Shown here: one piece after another, positions 32,936-44,440 of the stretch | Layout: each line of letters begins with the position of its first letter | Numbering within the stretch: the stretch's first letter is position 1 | Origin: Alisma plantago-aquatica | Lineage: Eukaryota; Streptophyta; Magnoliopsida; Alismatales; Alismataceae | Direction: 5' to 3' | DNA length: 64,000 bases | Assembly: GCA_963693085.1 (NCBI GenBank) | Contig: OY856413.1 | Span: 544,902,379-544,966,378 of the forward strand | Notes under the pieces: model-generated | What the model was told of the DNA's origin: nothing | Seen by the model: only the letters and a program-made list of their open reading frames with translations | The model's database searches: none | Program-made: the position numbers and the translations under genes

Positions 32936-35174
32936 TGTGATAGAGTGGATTTTTCCTTAATTTCGAGGATGAAATTTCTTTAAGGCGTGTAGGATGTGAT
33001 AAAGTGCTCTTTTAAAACTTTTAATGTCTAGTGATATATCTGAATTCACATGTTTGAGTTACTACGAGCCTATGGTCCAATGTTTTAAAGATTCTCAGAT
33101 GACCCTATATGAAGATATCTAGATTTAAGTATTGATAAAATTTTAGATAAATCAAGATTATGGACCATAGTTGGTAATGATCCACTTGCGACATTTATGA
33201 GTCACGTAACTTTGATTGCAAGAGAATGCCTTGCTCATTTTGACACTAGATGATAGCCACAGATTGCCCTTTTGCTAGACTAAATCCAAACAGTTGGTGA
33301 CAGATTGAAGGAATGAGAAACTTGTCGTGAACCTCCATCTTCTTCAGGCTAAAACGTGGGTGGCGTGTTCCCAGACTCCATGCCACAATCCTTGAGTACA
33401 TGGTTAAGAGACAAAAACTAACCAGGCATTAGTGCCAACAAGATGCTATCTTTTCTATTCGTGGAGAGAAGAGGAAGTTCCATCTCCCCGTCCTCCTCGC
33501 TTCCACTCGCAAGTTCTAGACCTATGGAGATTCAGCGGTGACCCAAGTATTGGAGGTGCCTATTTCCTTGCCGAGGAAATGTCGTGTAGCGATGATCCAC
33601 CAACGGTGAGATTGAGGGGTTGGTTATATAGTAGATGGTCTCCAGATCCCTTGGACACCTTTGATCATGGGCTAGGAGCAGCCAAAGGCAGGTTCTTCTT
33701 CTTCCTACTCTAGGGCGGTGGCTCGTGCTCAGAACATACATTCACAGACGCCAACTGTGAGGAATGGTCAAAGCAGTAGTGCTATGGCTGGGGACATGAA
33801 GGGAGAAAACTGGAGCTTATGGGTGACAAGGAGCCTGATGATGGACCGCACAACGGCGCCAAAAGACGAACATCAACGTCGGCGGTCTGGCTCTCATGTG
33901 GGAGAGGAGACAAAGCAGCGGCGATTTCATCATGTAGAACGTTGTGTCAGGCACTGTTTTGTGTGGACCATGAAAGAAGGAGGGGGGATGTTGATCCCTC
34001 ATCGATTCCATGCACCATGGCGGTGCTCAATAGAGAAGCAGGCAGAGAGGCATCGATCTCTCAGTAGGCTGGCGATGGAACCTGAGAGAAGACAGGCGGC
34101 ATCGCTTGCACATGCCCAGAATGGAGAACACGTCGGGCTTCATCGCAGTATGTAGGAGTCACCGTCGACGAGTCTGAGAGATTGGAGGCCGACAGAGATG
34201 GAATCACGTGGAGGAAGTAGTTGGGCATCAGACGGACTGGGGATGTGTTGTTTCGAGATGACGATCAGGAGGCATCAAGCGGAGAAGCTGTACGGCGGCG
34301 CTTGCGCTAGAAGAGAGACGACACTTCGGGGAGAGCACGATCACGTGAAAGAAGGAAGGCCGGGTCTACAACCAAGAACTAGACCGACTCCACCTAGGAT
34401 AAAAAGAGCAGCACCCCCTTTAATGGCCGCGTGGGAGAACATCATAGGCCGAAGAAGGTAATTACCTCTAAAATGCCCAGTTCTTAATTAAATCATAGTA
34501 ATTAGCACGTTCATCAGAAAATTATAGGTAAGGTATCAAAATTTTCAGAAAAATGAGTAGAAAACATTAAAATGATAATATTAGGATTTTGATGCACTAA
34601 TATCCGTGATATCATGTAAGATGTGTAATGCTTGTTTAATGGATAATAAATACCAAACGTTGGCCTAAAATTATGAGAATATGTCACTAAGTCTATAATC
34701 ATGTTTAGAATCCATATGATGTCATTGATTATGATGTTGATGTACGAAATTACGTAATTTTATTAATATGGCTAATTAGGGATAATGACACTAAAGATGA
34801 TGCAATTAATACATGCATGCTCAATAAATGATGAGATTTACAGAAAACCCTCATGTCAGTAACTGGAAGATAATATATAAATCTGAGATCAGTTATATGC
34901 ATAGAATTCATGTTACATGAGGATGACCCTTAATACACATGATGTAACCCTTATATAGTTAATGAAAGTGACATAAAGTTATGTTCTCATAATAATGTGA
35001 CACATGAGCATATCCAGTTGATGAACCATAATCTGGAGGTGAGGGTTAAATTGGACGTGAGGGTTAAACTGGAGCCTAGTGTGTGGTGTTTAAATTGGGA
35101 TTCTCACTGAGGTGAGGGTTTCAATTTGGACGTCACTCATCAGATTAAGTTTTAGAAAATATGGGGATGTCACA
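32936..35174 (+). repeat. D 5' LTR (2239 bp, about 1 kb shorter than its partner)
   Basis: Matches 37501-39601 and then 40638-40739. Near its end, short GAGGGTTAAATTGGA/GAGGGTTAAACTGGA repeats sit at the point where the 3' LTR has its extra 1 kb. A more GC-rich section (about 33440-34460) contains reading frames that are not kept between the two LTRs. Confidence 0.88.
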
Positions 35175-35176
35175 GG

Positions 35177-35188
35177 TGGTATCAGAGC
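35177..35188 (+). other. D primer-binding site (tRNA-iMet)
   Basis: TGGTATCAGAGC follows two bases after the 5' LTR end TCACA. Confidence 0.88.
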
Positions 35189-37500
35189 ATGAACAATAGT
35201 AAAGCCTGACATTTTTTCATTATGCAACTCAAAACTAAAGAACCTTGAACTTAATAATCCTTAGGATTAGATTAGCCATCTTTTAGAGACTAGATCTGAG
35301 CTAGCCTCTAGGTTAGCACCTAGATGTATGAGAACTAGGTCTGGATTGGTGCTTGTTGAGTAGCTAGTCCTTAGATGTCGTTCTTTCCTTGTAGTGCAGC
35401 GGAATGGGACGTTGTACTATTTGGAAATGACGTGCATCAAGGGAAGAGAAACCCTAGACATATTGCACATGTTGTCTAGAGTAGCTACACTAGTATACCC
35501 CTTGTTTTCACCCTATTCACTAGTTTTCATTACAATGTACTCTCTACTATGTGTGGGACACTCATTTTCAGGATTTGGTTTTTGATTCCAAACAGATCGA
35601 ACCTTGATAGTTTTCTTTGACGCTTGTTTTATTAGAGAAAAACTATATAATATTTTATTATTTATATGTATTACAAAAATGTGTCCCCATGCATTTGTGA
35701 GTAGGAGGTGATCATGCAACCTAAGTGAAAGTGAATGACATCAGTCTAGAAGAGAGAGTAGTTCTAGATTAGATGTCTAGAGCCTTGTTGGAATATATGT
35801 GATACATGGAATAGATGAAATAAGTTTTGATGATATGATCTATGTCTTATATAGATGATATAAGATGGTTTATGATGATATATGAATGTCTCCGGGGACT
35901 TAAGTTTAGTTTTAAGGATTTGAGATAAGTTTTTATGATGCAAGTATGCATTCTTTTATGAGATAAGCTGTCTTAAGTTAAGACATGGTTGTGTGTCAGC
36001 ATGAGCCTCAAGCTCTTTTACAAAGGAGGACCTCTAGTATTAGGACCAGTTTTGGGGTTAGGTCAAGAGAGAGTGAGACCCACAGGGAGAAGGTAAAAGA
36101 ACCTAGACTCCATGATATGAAAAATATGAGATATGTGATATGATATGTCCTAAACTAGAATACTCCTGAGTGATTGAGTTGAGTTGCTTTATGCATGATT
36201 CCTATAGTTTTGGTGATCCCTAGATGTCCTTAGGAAGACCAAACCCTAGAGTTAGAGAGAGGCTAGTTATGTATGCATTGGGGATATGAATATGAGAACC
36301 TACCATCTGGGTGAGGGAAAGAGAGTCCCAATACCCAAGAGGAGGTATATGTTTTAGTTTCTTAGAAGCCTCATGCTCGAGTTGGTGGTTCCTTGTAGGA
36401 ATCTAGTGGTTATGTTGATAAGAGAGCTTTGGGTAAGCATGTTTCATGGGTAGAAGACCTATGAAGAGAATGTAATATCATGTTTTGGATTGTGCTTATG
36501 TGGCTAGAGCTTGTAAAGCTATTAGCTAGTGCCAATGAGGTAATCTGAGAACGCTAGACCAGGAGAGGGAAGATAAAGTATATGCAGATGAGATACTCAT
36601 AGAGTTGAGTGAGCTCAGAGAGACTGAGCACGACACTACCCTCATGATTTGGGTTAGGGGAACTTCATTTGGACTAGATAAAGTATTGATATGTGTTTAT
36701 TTAGCCACTCACATAAGCTTGTTTAGCACAACCATAATATAATATATGTAAGGACATGGTCTAATCTTGAGATGTGATACATAGACATGATATGAAGGAA
36801 ATCTAGAGATGGTTTAATAGATATGAAAGTATAAATGGTTAACCTTATACATGAATAATGATGATAATGTGATACTAATGGTTAATCTTGTGATGAAATC
36901 ACTAGTAACTGCTGCAATTTATTATGAGTAATGAAATAAGATCATATGAATGAAACATGTTATACGAGGTGTTAATCTTAGTGCTTAACAAAGATGGGAA
37001 AATATAGTTGACAACTAGCACAAAATAAAGATTATGACACCTTGAGATGATCTATATGGATAAAGTGGGATAACTATAGTTAACTCCCTCCTAAAAGGCA
37101 TATGTCAATGATGAACATGTTCTAAAATTGAACAAAATAAAGTGATTATGACACCTTGATATAATGGGTTGACTTTAGTTAACTCCTTTGGAACATGGTA
37201 ATATGATGACAAAACCCTAATTCATGGGCAAAGATAAGGAAGAAACCCTATTATATGAGATATGGGATGACATACCCAAAACTTCTAAGTCATTGTTTCA
37301 ATCTTTTATGAAGGGGTGTTTCACCTTAGATGTTTTTAAATCCTCCTAGTAGTAGTTTGGATATGAGTAAGGAGATTTGTTTTTGGATATGTTGCACGTA
37401 GAGAATTGCCCTACATATTGAAGTAGACTGTTTGGTTTTTCCTTGGAGTAAAAGGATGGTTGAATTTTGAGGAAAAAAAATTCTTTTAAGATGTATATGA
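35189..37500 (+). other. D interior, non-coding
   Basis: No reading frame over about 70 codons carries a known domain. The last 40 bases before the 3' LTR (AATTTTGAGGAAAAAAAATTC and on) are a decayed copy of a block that also lies inside the LTR start. There is no recognisable gag, so D probably depended on proteins from another element. Confidence 0.7.
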
Positions 37501-40500
37501 TGTGATAGAGTGGATTTTGCCATAATTTCGAGGACGAAATTTCTTTAAGGCATGTAGGATGTGATAAAGTGCTCTTTTGAAACTTTTAATGTCTAGTGAT
37601 ATATCTGAATTCACATGTTTGAGTTGCTACGAGCCTATGGTCCAATCTTTTAAAGATGATCAGATGACCCTATATGAAGATATCTAGATTTAACTATTGA
37701 TATAATTTTAAATAAATCAAGATTATGGACCATAGTTGGTAATGATCCACTTGCGACATCTATGAGTCACACAACTTTGATTGCAAGAGAATGCCTTCCT
37801 GATTTTGACACTGGATGATAGCCACAGATTGCCCTTTTTCTGGACTAAATCCAAACAGTTGGTGATCTAGATCGAAGGAATGAGAAACTTGTCATGAACC
37901 TCCATCTTCTTCAGCCTAAACGTGGGTGGCGTGCTCCCAGCCTCCATGCCACAATCCTTGAGTACATGGTTAAGAGATAAAAACTAACCAGACATTAGTT
38001 CCAACACGATGCTATCTTTTTTGTTCATGGAGAGAAGAGGAAGTTCCATCTCCCCATCCTCCTCGCTTCCCCTCACAAGTTACAGAACTATGGATTTTCA
38101 GCGGTGACCCAAGTATTGGAGGTGCCTATTTCCTTGCCGAGGAAATGTGGTGTAGCGATGAGCCACCAACGGTGAGATTGAGGGGTCGGTTGTATAGTAG
38201 ATGGTCTCTGGATCCCTTGGACACCTTCGGTCATGGGCTAGGAGCAACCAAAGGTAGGTTCTTCTTCTTCCTGCTCCAGGGCAGTAGCTTGTGCTCAGAA
38301 CAGACATTCATAGATGCCAGCCGTGAGGAATGGTCACAACAGTAGTTCTAAGGTTGGTGACATGAAGGGAGAAAACCAAAGCTTATGGGTGACAAGGAGG
38401 CTGATGGCTGACCGCACAATGTCGCCAAGAGGCGAACGTCGGTGTCAGCGGCCTGGCTCTCATGTGGGAGAGGAGACCAGGCGGCAATGAGTTCATCATG
38501 TAGAACGATGTGCCATGCACTGTTTTGCGTGGACCATGAAAGAATGAGGGGGGATGTTGATCCCTCATCGATTCCCTACACCATGGCGGTGCTTGACGGA
38601 GAAGAAGGCAGAGAGGCGACGATCTCTCAGAAGGCTGGCGATGGCACGTGAGAGTAGACAGGCGGTAGCGCTCGCACATGCCCAGAATGGAGAACACATC
38701 GGGCTTCATCAAAGTAGGTAGGAGTCACCGTCGACGAGTGTGAGATATTGGAGGTTGACAAAGATGGACTCACGTAGAGGAAGCAGCTGGGCATCGGACA
38801 GGCTGGCGATGTGTTGTTTCGAGATGACGATCAGGAGGTGTCAAGCAGAGAAGCTGTACAACGGTGCTTGCGATGGAAGAGAGATGACACTTCAGGAAGA
38901 GAATGATCACATGAAAGAAGGCAGGCCAGGTCTACAACCAAGAACTAGATCGGCTCCACCTGGGATAAAAAGAGCAGCGCCCCCTTTTATGGCCATGCGG
39001 CAGAACATCATAGGTCGAAGAAGGTAATTACCTCTAAAATGCCCAATTCTTAATTAAATCATAGTAATTAGCATGTTCATCAGAAAATTACAAGTAAGGT
39101 ACCAAAATTCTTAAAAAAATGAGTAGAAAACATTAAAATGATAATATCAGGCTTTTGATGCACTAATATCAGTGATATCATGTAAGATGTGTAATGCTTG
39201 TTTAATGGATAATAAATACCAAACATTGGCCTAAAATTATGAGAATATGTCACTATGTCTATAATCATGTTTAGAATCCATATGATGTTAGTGATTATGA
39301 TGTTGATGTATGAAATTATGTAATTTGATTAATATGGCTAATTAGGGCTAATAACACTAAAGATGATGCAATTAATACATGCATGCTCAATAAATGATGA
39401 GATTTATAGAAAACCGTCATGTCAGTAACTGGAAGATAATATATAAATCTGAGATCAGTTAAATGCATAGAATTCATGTTACATGAGGATGGCCCTTAAT
39501 ACACATGATGTAACGCTTATATAGTTAATGAAAGTAACATAAAGTTATGTTCCCATAATAATGTGACACATGAGCATATCCAGTTGATGAACCATAATCT
39601 GGAAAACGACATCAGTAAGATAATTCTAATACAAGAATGCAAGTAATGATGTACACATCTTAATGAACTAAGCTAAACCCTAATATGGATGTAACTAGGG
39701 TTAAGATGAAAACCTGATGGTGATATGTGATCTTGTCTTGATCAGGTTTAACAAGTTATAGATGACATCAGGAATATGTGATTAAAATGATCTATCTCTT
39801 GATCAAGGTATGCCATTACCTCTTACTTGGCTTATCATACATTATTTTTATGTTATATGGTAGTAAAGACTTGGCATATGGTATTGATTGAAACGATTGC
39901 TCTTGTATGATATGTTGCATGATTCTCCATACTTATTGCTATGAACATATCAAACATAATATATCTATTCCATTATATGAAAGCACTAATTCTCTTTGGT
40001 AGCATAGTGCTTGAAAGTGATCATTCTCTTTGGTAGCAGATCACATTGTACAATGATCTAACTCTTTGGTAGTAGATCATAAGGCCTTACATCTCATTCT
40101 CTTTGGTAGCAGAGATGATGCATTATTCCCTCAGGTGGCAAATGCATGGATATATAATGGAAAATGTGCTTAAAATATGTGTTCTGTTTTGCTAATGAAT
40201 ATCTTTGTGTAGGTATATGCTTTTCTTATATTCTTCTGTTACTGCCAAGTAGATTAGTTTTATTTTATTGCCAAGATATGATGAGAGGTATATAAAAGAC
40301 ATGTAGGCGTACTCAGTACAATATTCTTGAGTATTGTGCTGACATGTACCTCCTATAATCTTTTGTTTAGGTTGTGGTTATGCTCTTGAAGATCCAAGAT
40401 AGTGAGAATTGTGTGGTGAGCTGATGTACAGGTGGACCTGTTGTCTTAAGATCCTGTAGTTTAGTGGTAGTACATGTATATGTAGTAGTTTGTTGTTCAA

Positions 40501-40739
40501 TATGTAATATCAAATGTTGTAACAATTCATGTTGTAAATATATGTTGAATGGTGAACATGTGTATATGGTTTTATTATTGTTCATGTGCAAGTGCTACTG
40601 ATTGTTTCCTTCTGACTCCCTTGATTTTCTCTTTCTTAGCCTAGTGTGTGGTGTTTAAATTAGGATTCTCCCTAAGGTGAGGGTTTCAATTTGGATGTCA
40701 CACATCAGATTAAGTTTTAGAAAATCTGGGCACATCACA
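37501..40739 (+). repeat. D 3' LTR (3239 bp)
   Basis: Starts TGTGATAGAGTGG and ends CACATCACA before the target duplication. It carries the full-length right part missing from the 5' LTR, including the hairpin array at 39981-40147 and a CTTTTGTTTAGGT block at about 40360. The right part therefore represents the complete LTR. Confidence 0.88.
39981..40147. repeat. D hairpin array: constant loop, five different stems
   Basis: Five consecutive perfect hairpins: AAGCACT (39981-39987)/AGTGCTT (40006-40012); GTGATC (40017-40022)/GATCAC (40039-40044); ATGATCTA (40053-40060)/TAGATCAT (40073-40080); CATCTC (40090-40095)/GAGATG (40112-40117); ATGCATT (40118-40124)/AATGCAT (40141-40147). The loop is ATTCTCTTTGGTAGCA or a close variant in each (last one ATTCCCTCAGGTGGCA). 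The stems share no sequence but all pair. Confidence 0.93.
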
Positions 40740-40744
40740 ATCCA

Positions 40745-41121
40745 TGTTTCTCAAGCGATAACACTCAATGAACTGACTGTATTATGTAGGCATTGATTGC
40801 AAAATAATATGCATGAACAAAACCTTGACTTAAAGGAAAACCCACTTTCTCAAGATGCTCCATATGCCTATTCATATTAAGAACATGAGGCTCTATTGGA
40901 TCTCCCTCTGCCAGTTTGCACTCAAGTAGCACCTTAGAGACATTATGTCTTTCATGCTTATCATGTTGTTTATGCAACTCGTAGATCATATAGCCCAAAA
41001 TAAGGTTATTAATGTTCACAATATCATTGGCATGCTTCAAATAAGCATCCATGTCAGTCTTAGGTGAATTTAGAGCGGATACTAGCTCTGGTGTATTAGG
41101 ATTAGGCAGAGTAGTTCTCAA
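40745..41121 (-). pseudogene. A: copia gag segment
   Basis: The open frame 41121 to 40765 reads ALNSPKTDMDAYLKHANDI, then HERHNVSKVLLECKLAEGDP and MNRHMEHLEKVGFPL. This matches the Gag (UBN2-like) region of plant copia elements. Element D inserted 20 bases downstream. The continuing sequence is at 32930 and below. No zinc knuckle was found. Confidence 0.85.
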
Positions 41122-41908
41122 GGTCTTGAACCAGTCATGGAAATAAATCTCGTTTAAAATGTTCGAATGTGATGGTTAGTTTCCCATTTGATTCTACAAG
41201 AGATAAAAATTTCATTTGTGAAAAATCCTTTTAATTTGAGTTGATCTAAAAAATTTGACGATATAATCAGGTCTTTAATTATTGTCGCTCCGACTATTTT
41301 ATTCAAACTGATAACCCTCAATATCAATTTGGAATATTGTAGAGTACAATATTCTAGTGGGCCAGATCCAATATAATTGAACTATGGCCTGATCAACACT
41401 ACAAACACTGTCAACCATCAAGGTAGGCAACTCTTGGTAATTACTTCATATGCAATTCTAGATAGATGATATGCACAACCCCTTACTATAATCATCTACA
41501 TGTGTTTGGATCCAGACGCTCTAAGAAACACCATTCAAGCCTGACCCAAAATCTGACACGATAAGAATGCACCCTGCGGAGGTGGAACCTACATTATTAC
41601 CATCATACTTCCATGGGATAGATGGTGGACCCCACAAAGCCAAAACCTATGCTTAGTCGATCAAGCTTTTCATGTGTGTTGCTTTTGGTAAGCATCTAAG
41701 ACTTGATATTTTAATTGACAGAATTTGTATTTATAAGTATATACATATAATTTATCCAATCACCACATATATAGTACGTATCATATACATTCTATATCCC
41801 ACAATGAAAACATGTAAATAAACAAAAGAGATGGTTATGGCCAACCTAATGTAATCAATTGGAGATATAAGGAATTACGTCATCTAGATGTACATCACAT
41901 GTAGAAAC
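41122..41908 (-). other. A leader, inner part
   Basis: Non-coding sequence between gag and the LTR of element A. Its part from about 41675 matches the E leader at about 21430-21660. The rest of the leader is at 45404-45960, beyond the S2 insertion. Confidence 0.6.
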
Positions 41909-42377
41909 CTATTTGTAACGACCCCGTCTCCCGGTAACCCCCACTTAAGGGAGACCAAGAGATCAGAGTCATTATCTAATAACCCGGATCAAAGGTTCGA
42001 CAAATAATCAATAATAATTATGAAATTCTACTACTAAACTGAAAACGGATATAAAATAAAAACTTTACTTACCTTTTAAAAGCTGGGATTTCTAAACTTC
42101 TATCCATGAGATACTAATCTAACTAATCCTATGTACGTTATTTCTCATTTAGTTCCACATATGCCACTTTATTGTTTGTTCTTTTCATTTGTACCTAAAA
42201 TGACGACAAACAAAACGTCGGTCAGCAAGAAGCTGGTATGTGGGGGAAACAATAATTGTGAAACTATGTTAACAATGTAGTCAACCAAATATCATTTAAC
42301 ATCCAAGATTACATTTTAAGCAATACTACTCAATCCTTGCCTATCCCCTATCTCTGTACCATCCCTGCAGTGGACAT

Positions 42378-42590
42378 GGATACTACCTCTCTCATATGGT
42401 AGATCCTTACCCCCATGGTCCTACCACACAGGTAGCCAATTCCTAGGGTTATGGAGTCACATGGCCCTACCCAAAGGTAGCCCAATCCCTGACTCATGAT
42501 GACTTGATGGTCCTACCCCATTGGTAGCCATGTACTAAGTCATTCAATGACCTGATGGGCCTACCCCATTGGTAGCCATGTACTAGGTCA
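42378..42590. repeat. S2 hairpin array, CTACC...GGTAG core
   Basis: Five units share an inner stem CTACC/GGTAG. Outer stems differ but pair: GGAT (42378-42381)/ATCC (42403-42406); GAGTCA (42454-42459)/TGACTC (42490-42495); ATGACTT (42499-42505)/AAGTCAT (42537-42543); TGACCT (42548-42553)/AGGTCA (42585-42590). A unit at 42421-42435 has only the inner stem. Confidence 0.9.
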
Positions 42591-44430
42591 ATCCATTAGG
42601 CTACATAGGGGACTAGGATCTGAGCTAGTAGGCACATCTCTTATGTGATAGTCATATTCACATTATAATTTGCATGAATTAAATGCAACCAACAGTTTAA
42701 TTCAAGTCATCAATAAAACCTCAACAATCCTTGAGAAACTAATTCAGGATATTCATAGGCGTAACCACATACCTGTCAAGATGATGTGAGATAGAAATAA
42801 TCCAATCAATCAATAGGCAATCAAGCATTCAACAAGATCCTAAAACAATTATACAATTTCCTTTTATTACTCATGTCATTAAGATCTATGAAACGTAGTT
42901 TGCTTCCTAGGGTTTCTAGTCCACTTTTAGGGTTTCTTTTGTAATTAGGGTTTCCCTTCATCTTACACTATTTTAAACCCTAATTTAACGCAATTGATTA
43001 GAAACCCTAATTATCTCAACATCTAATCCTCAGTTTTGGATTAAAGGCATAATTAATCAATAAATAAGTCCATTAAACCTCTTTTAATTAAAGCTACCAT
43101 TTTTATCCTTTTTAATCTTATGACAAAGTCATTATGCTCATTTATCATCAATTCGTAGTTCATTATGCTCTAATACACATATGAACGTTATTTATCATTA
43201 ATTCTACCTTTTATCTACTAGGAAACCCTAATTTCCACATTAAGGGTATTTAACCACAATTAGGAACTTTAACGCTTGAAGTAGCTTAGAATCATCACAT
43301 CTTAGCTTTATTCACAATTTTGAATAATTAAAGTCATTAAGAGTAGCATTTACCAATATTAGGGTTTCACGACCCTTTAAAGCAGATTCCTGCACATGAA
43401 ACTCTAAATTAACTAACTTTATGCAAAGTTCACCCTTTTTGTTTGCAATGTTCCTTTGTATCATTAACAAGCTAATATCAACTTTAATCATCCATTAAAC
43501 CCTATTAAATATATTACTCAACTCAAAATAGGGTTCTTTAAACATTAAAGTATTAAAGTTGCTAACTTCCATTACTATTCGAATTGTAAGAGGAATTAGC
43601 CTCTAAATATATTTTTATTGGATTCCTCTCATTTTTATGAGCAACATTCATGTATAATGCACATCTATCCGAACTATAGTTGAGGAGATACAAAATTTAA
43701 TAAAACTTACTTTGGCTAATCAGCGTGTTCCACGTCACCCCTTTCATGCATGTCGCTCGCCGGGTTTGCAAACATTTAAAATTGTCAATTATACCCCTGA
43801 GCGACTCCTGAGATCTTCTCAATATCGAAGGGCAAAACCGTCCAATGTAGACTCATCTACTTCCTCATGGCTGTGCTTCTGCTGCCGTTAGGTTAAGGCT
43901 GAAACGCGGCCCGACTGCTGCTCCTTGGGCTTCGATGACCGCTAAGGCAGCTCCCCCTAGCTCCGACGTGCCCCCGCACAGGTGAGGGAGAAACTGGGTT
44001 GTGGCCATGATGGCCAACTCGAGCTTCCTAGCTCTGCAGCACGCGAACATCCCATGGCCGTCCAGCTAGTATTGCACATGAGTTCGGGCACCAGGTCACA
44101 AGCCATGTTCCTCCTGGTCCGTTGGCCTCCATAGCACCTTCAGGGCCTTCAAGCCGCAGCTGAGGTGGCGGGGTTGGGACTCGATCAGACCTGCAAGTCC
44201 ACCACCCATGTAGTTGCGCTACTGCTACCACGCCCAGCCTAGGTGAGGCGATGCTCACCCAAGCCGTTCAGGAGGTCGTGGAATCGACATGCCTTCCTCG
44301 CAGACTCTCCCCAGCTCCCATTTGTTCCATGGTTGATTTACCTTCACATTTAGGGTTTTGGACGTAAAAGGAAGAAGAAGGAGAGGGAAGGGTTCAGGGA
44401 ATCGTCTTGGATTCGACTCTGGGATCTACC

Positions 44431-44440
44431 CCTTTATATA
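44431..44440 (-). promoter_or_regulatory. S2 TATA box
   Basis: On the minus strand TATATAAAGG is set in CCCCTATATAAAGGGG, a strong plant TATA context. It supports a minus-strand orientation for S2. Confidence 0.6.

Larger units (their letters stand above)
32936..40739 (+). mobile_element. D: non-autonomous gypsy-type LTR retrotransposon
   Basis: Flanked by an exact 5-bp duplication ATCCA (32931-32935 and 40740-40744). LTRs start TGTGATAGAGTGG and end TCACA. A primer-binding site (TGGTATCAGAGC) is at 35177-35188. The 2.3-kb interior has no gag or pol that I can recognise. The LTRs differ in length (2239 and 3239 bp) because about 1 kb present in the 3' LTR (39602-40637) is absent from the 5' LTR at about 35038. 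Gypsy assignment rests on the AATTTCGAGGACGAAATTTC block and similarity of LTR layout to R1, S1 and S2. Confidence 0.9.

Noticed and set aside
33432..34461. Cluster of reading frames in the GC-richer part of the D LTR
   Set aside because: The matching region of the other LTR (38000-39027) keeps different frames, with shifts and stops; they look like chance frames in GC-rich non-coding LTR sequence.
39981..40147. Possible CRISPR-like repeat-spacer array
   Set aside because: Constant blocks of 16 bases alternate with short complementary arms, not with unique spacers, and the context is a plant LTR.
43865..44258. Pro/Ala-rich frames in the GC-rich patch of S2
   Set aside because: They lie just downstream of the LTR TATA box on the minus strand, are short, and show no domain; likely leader sequence.
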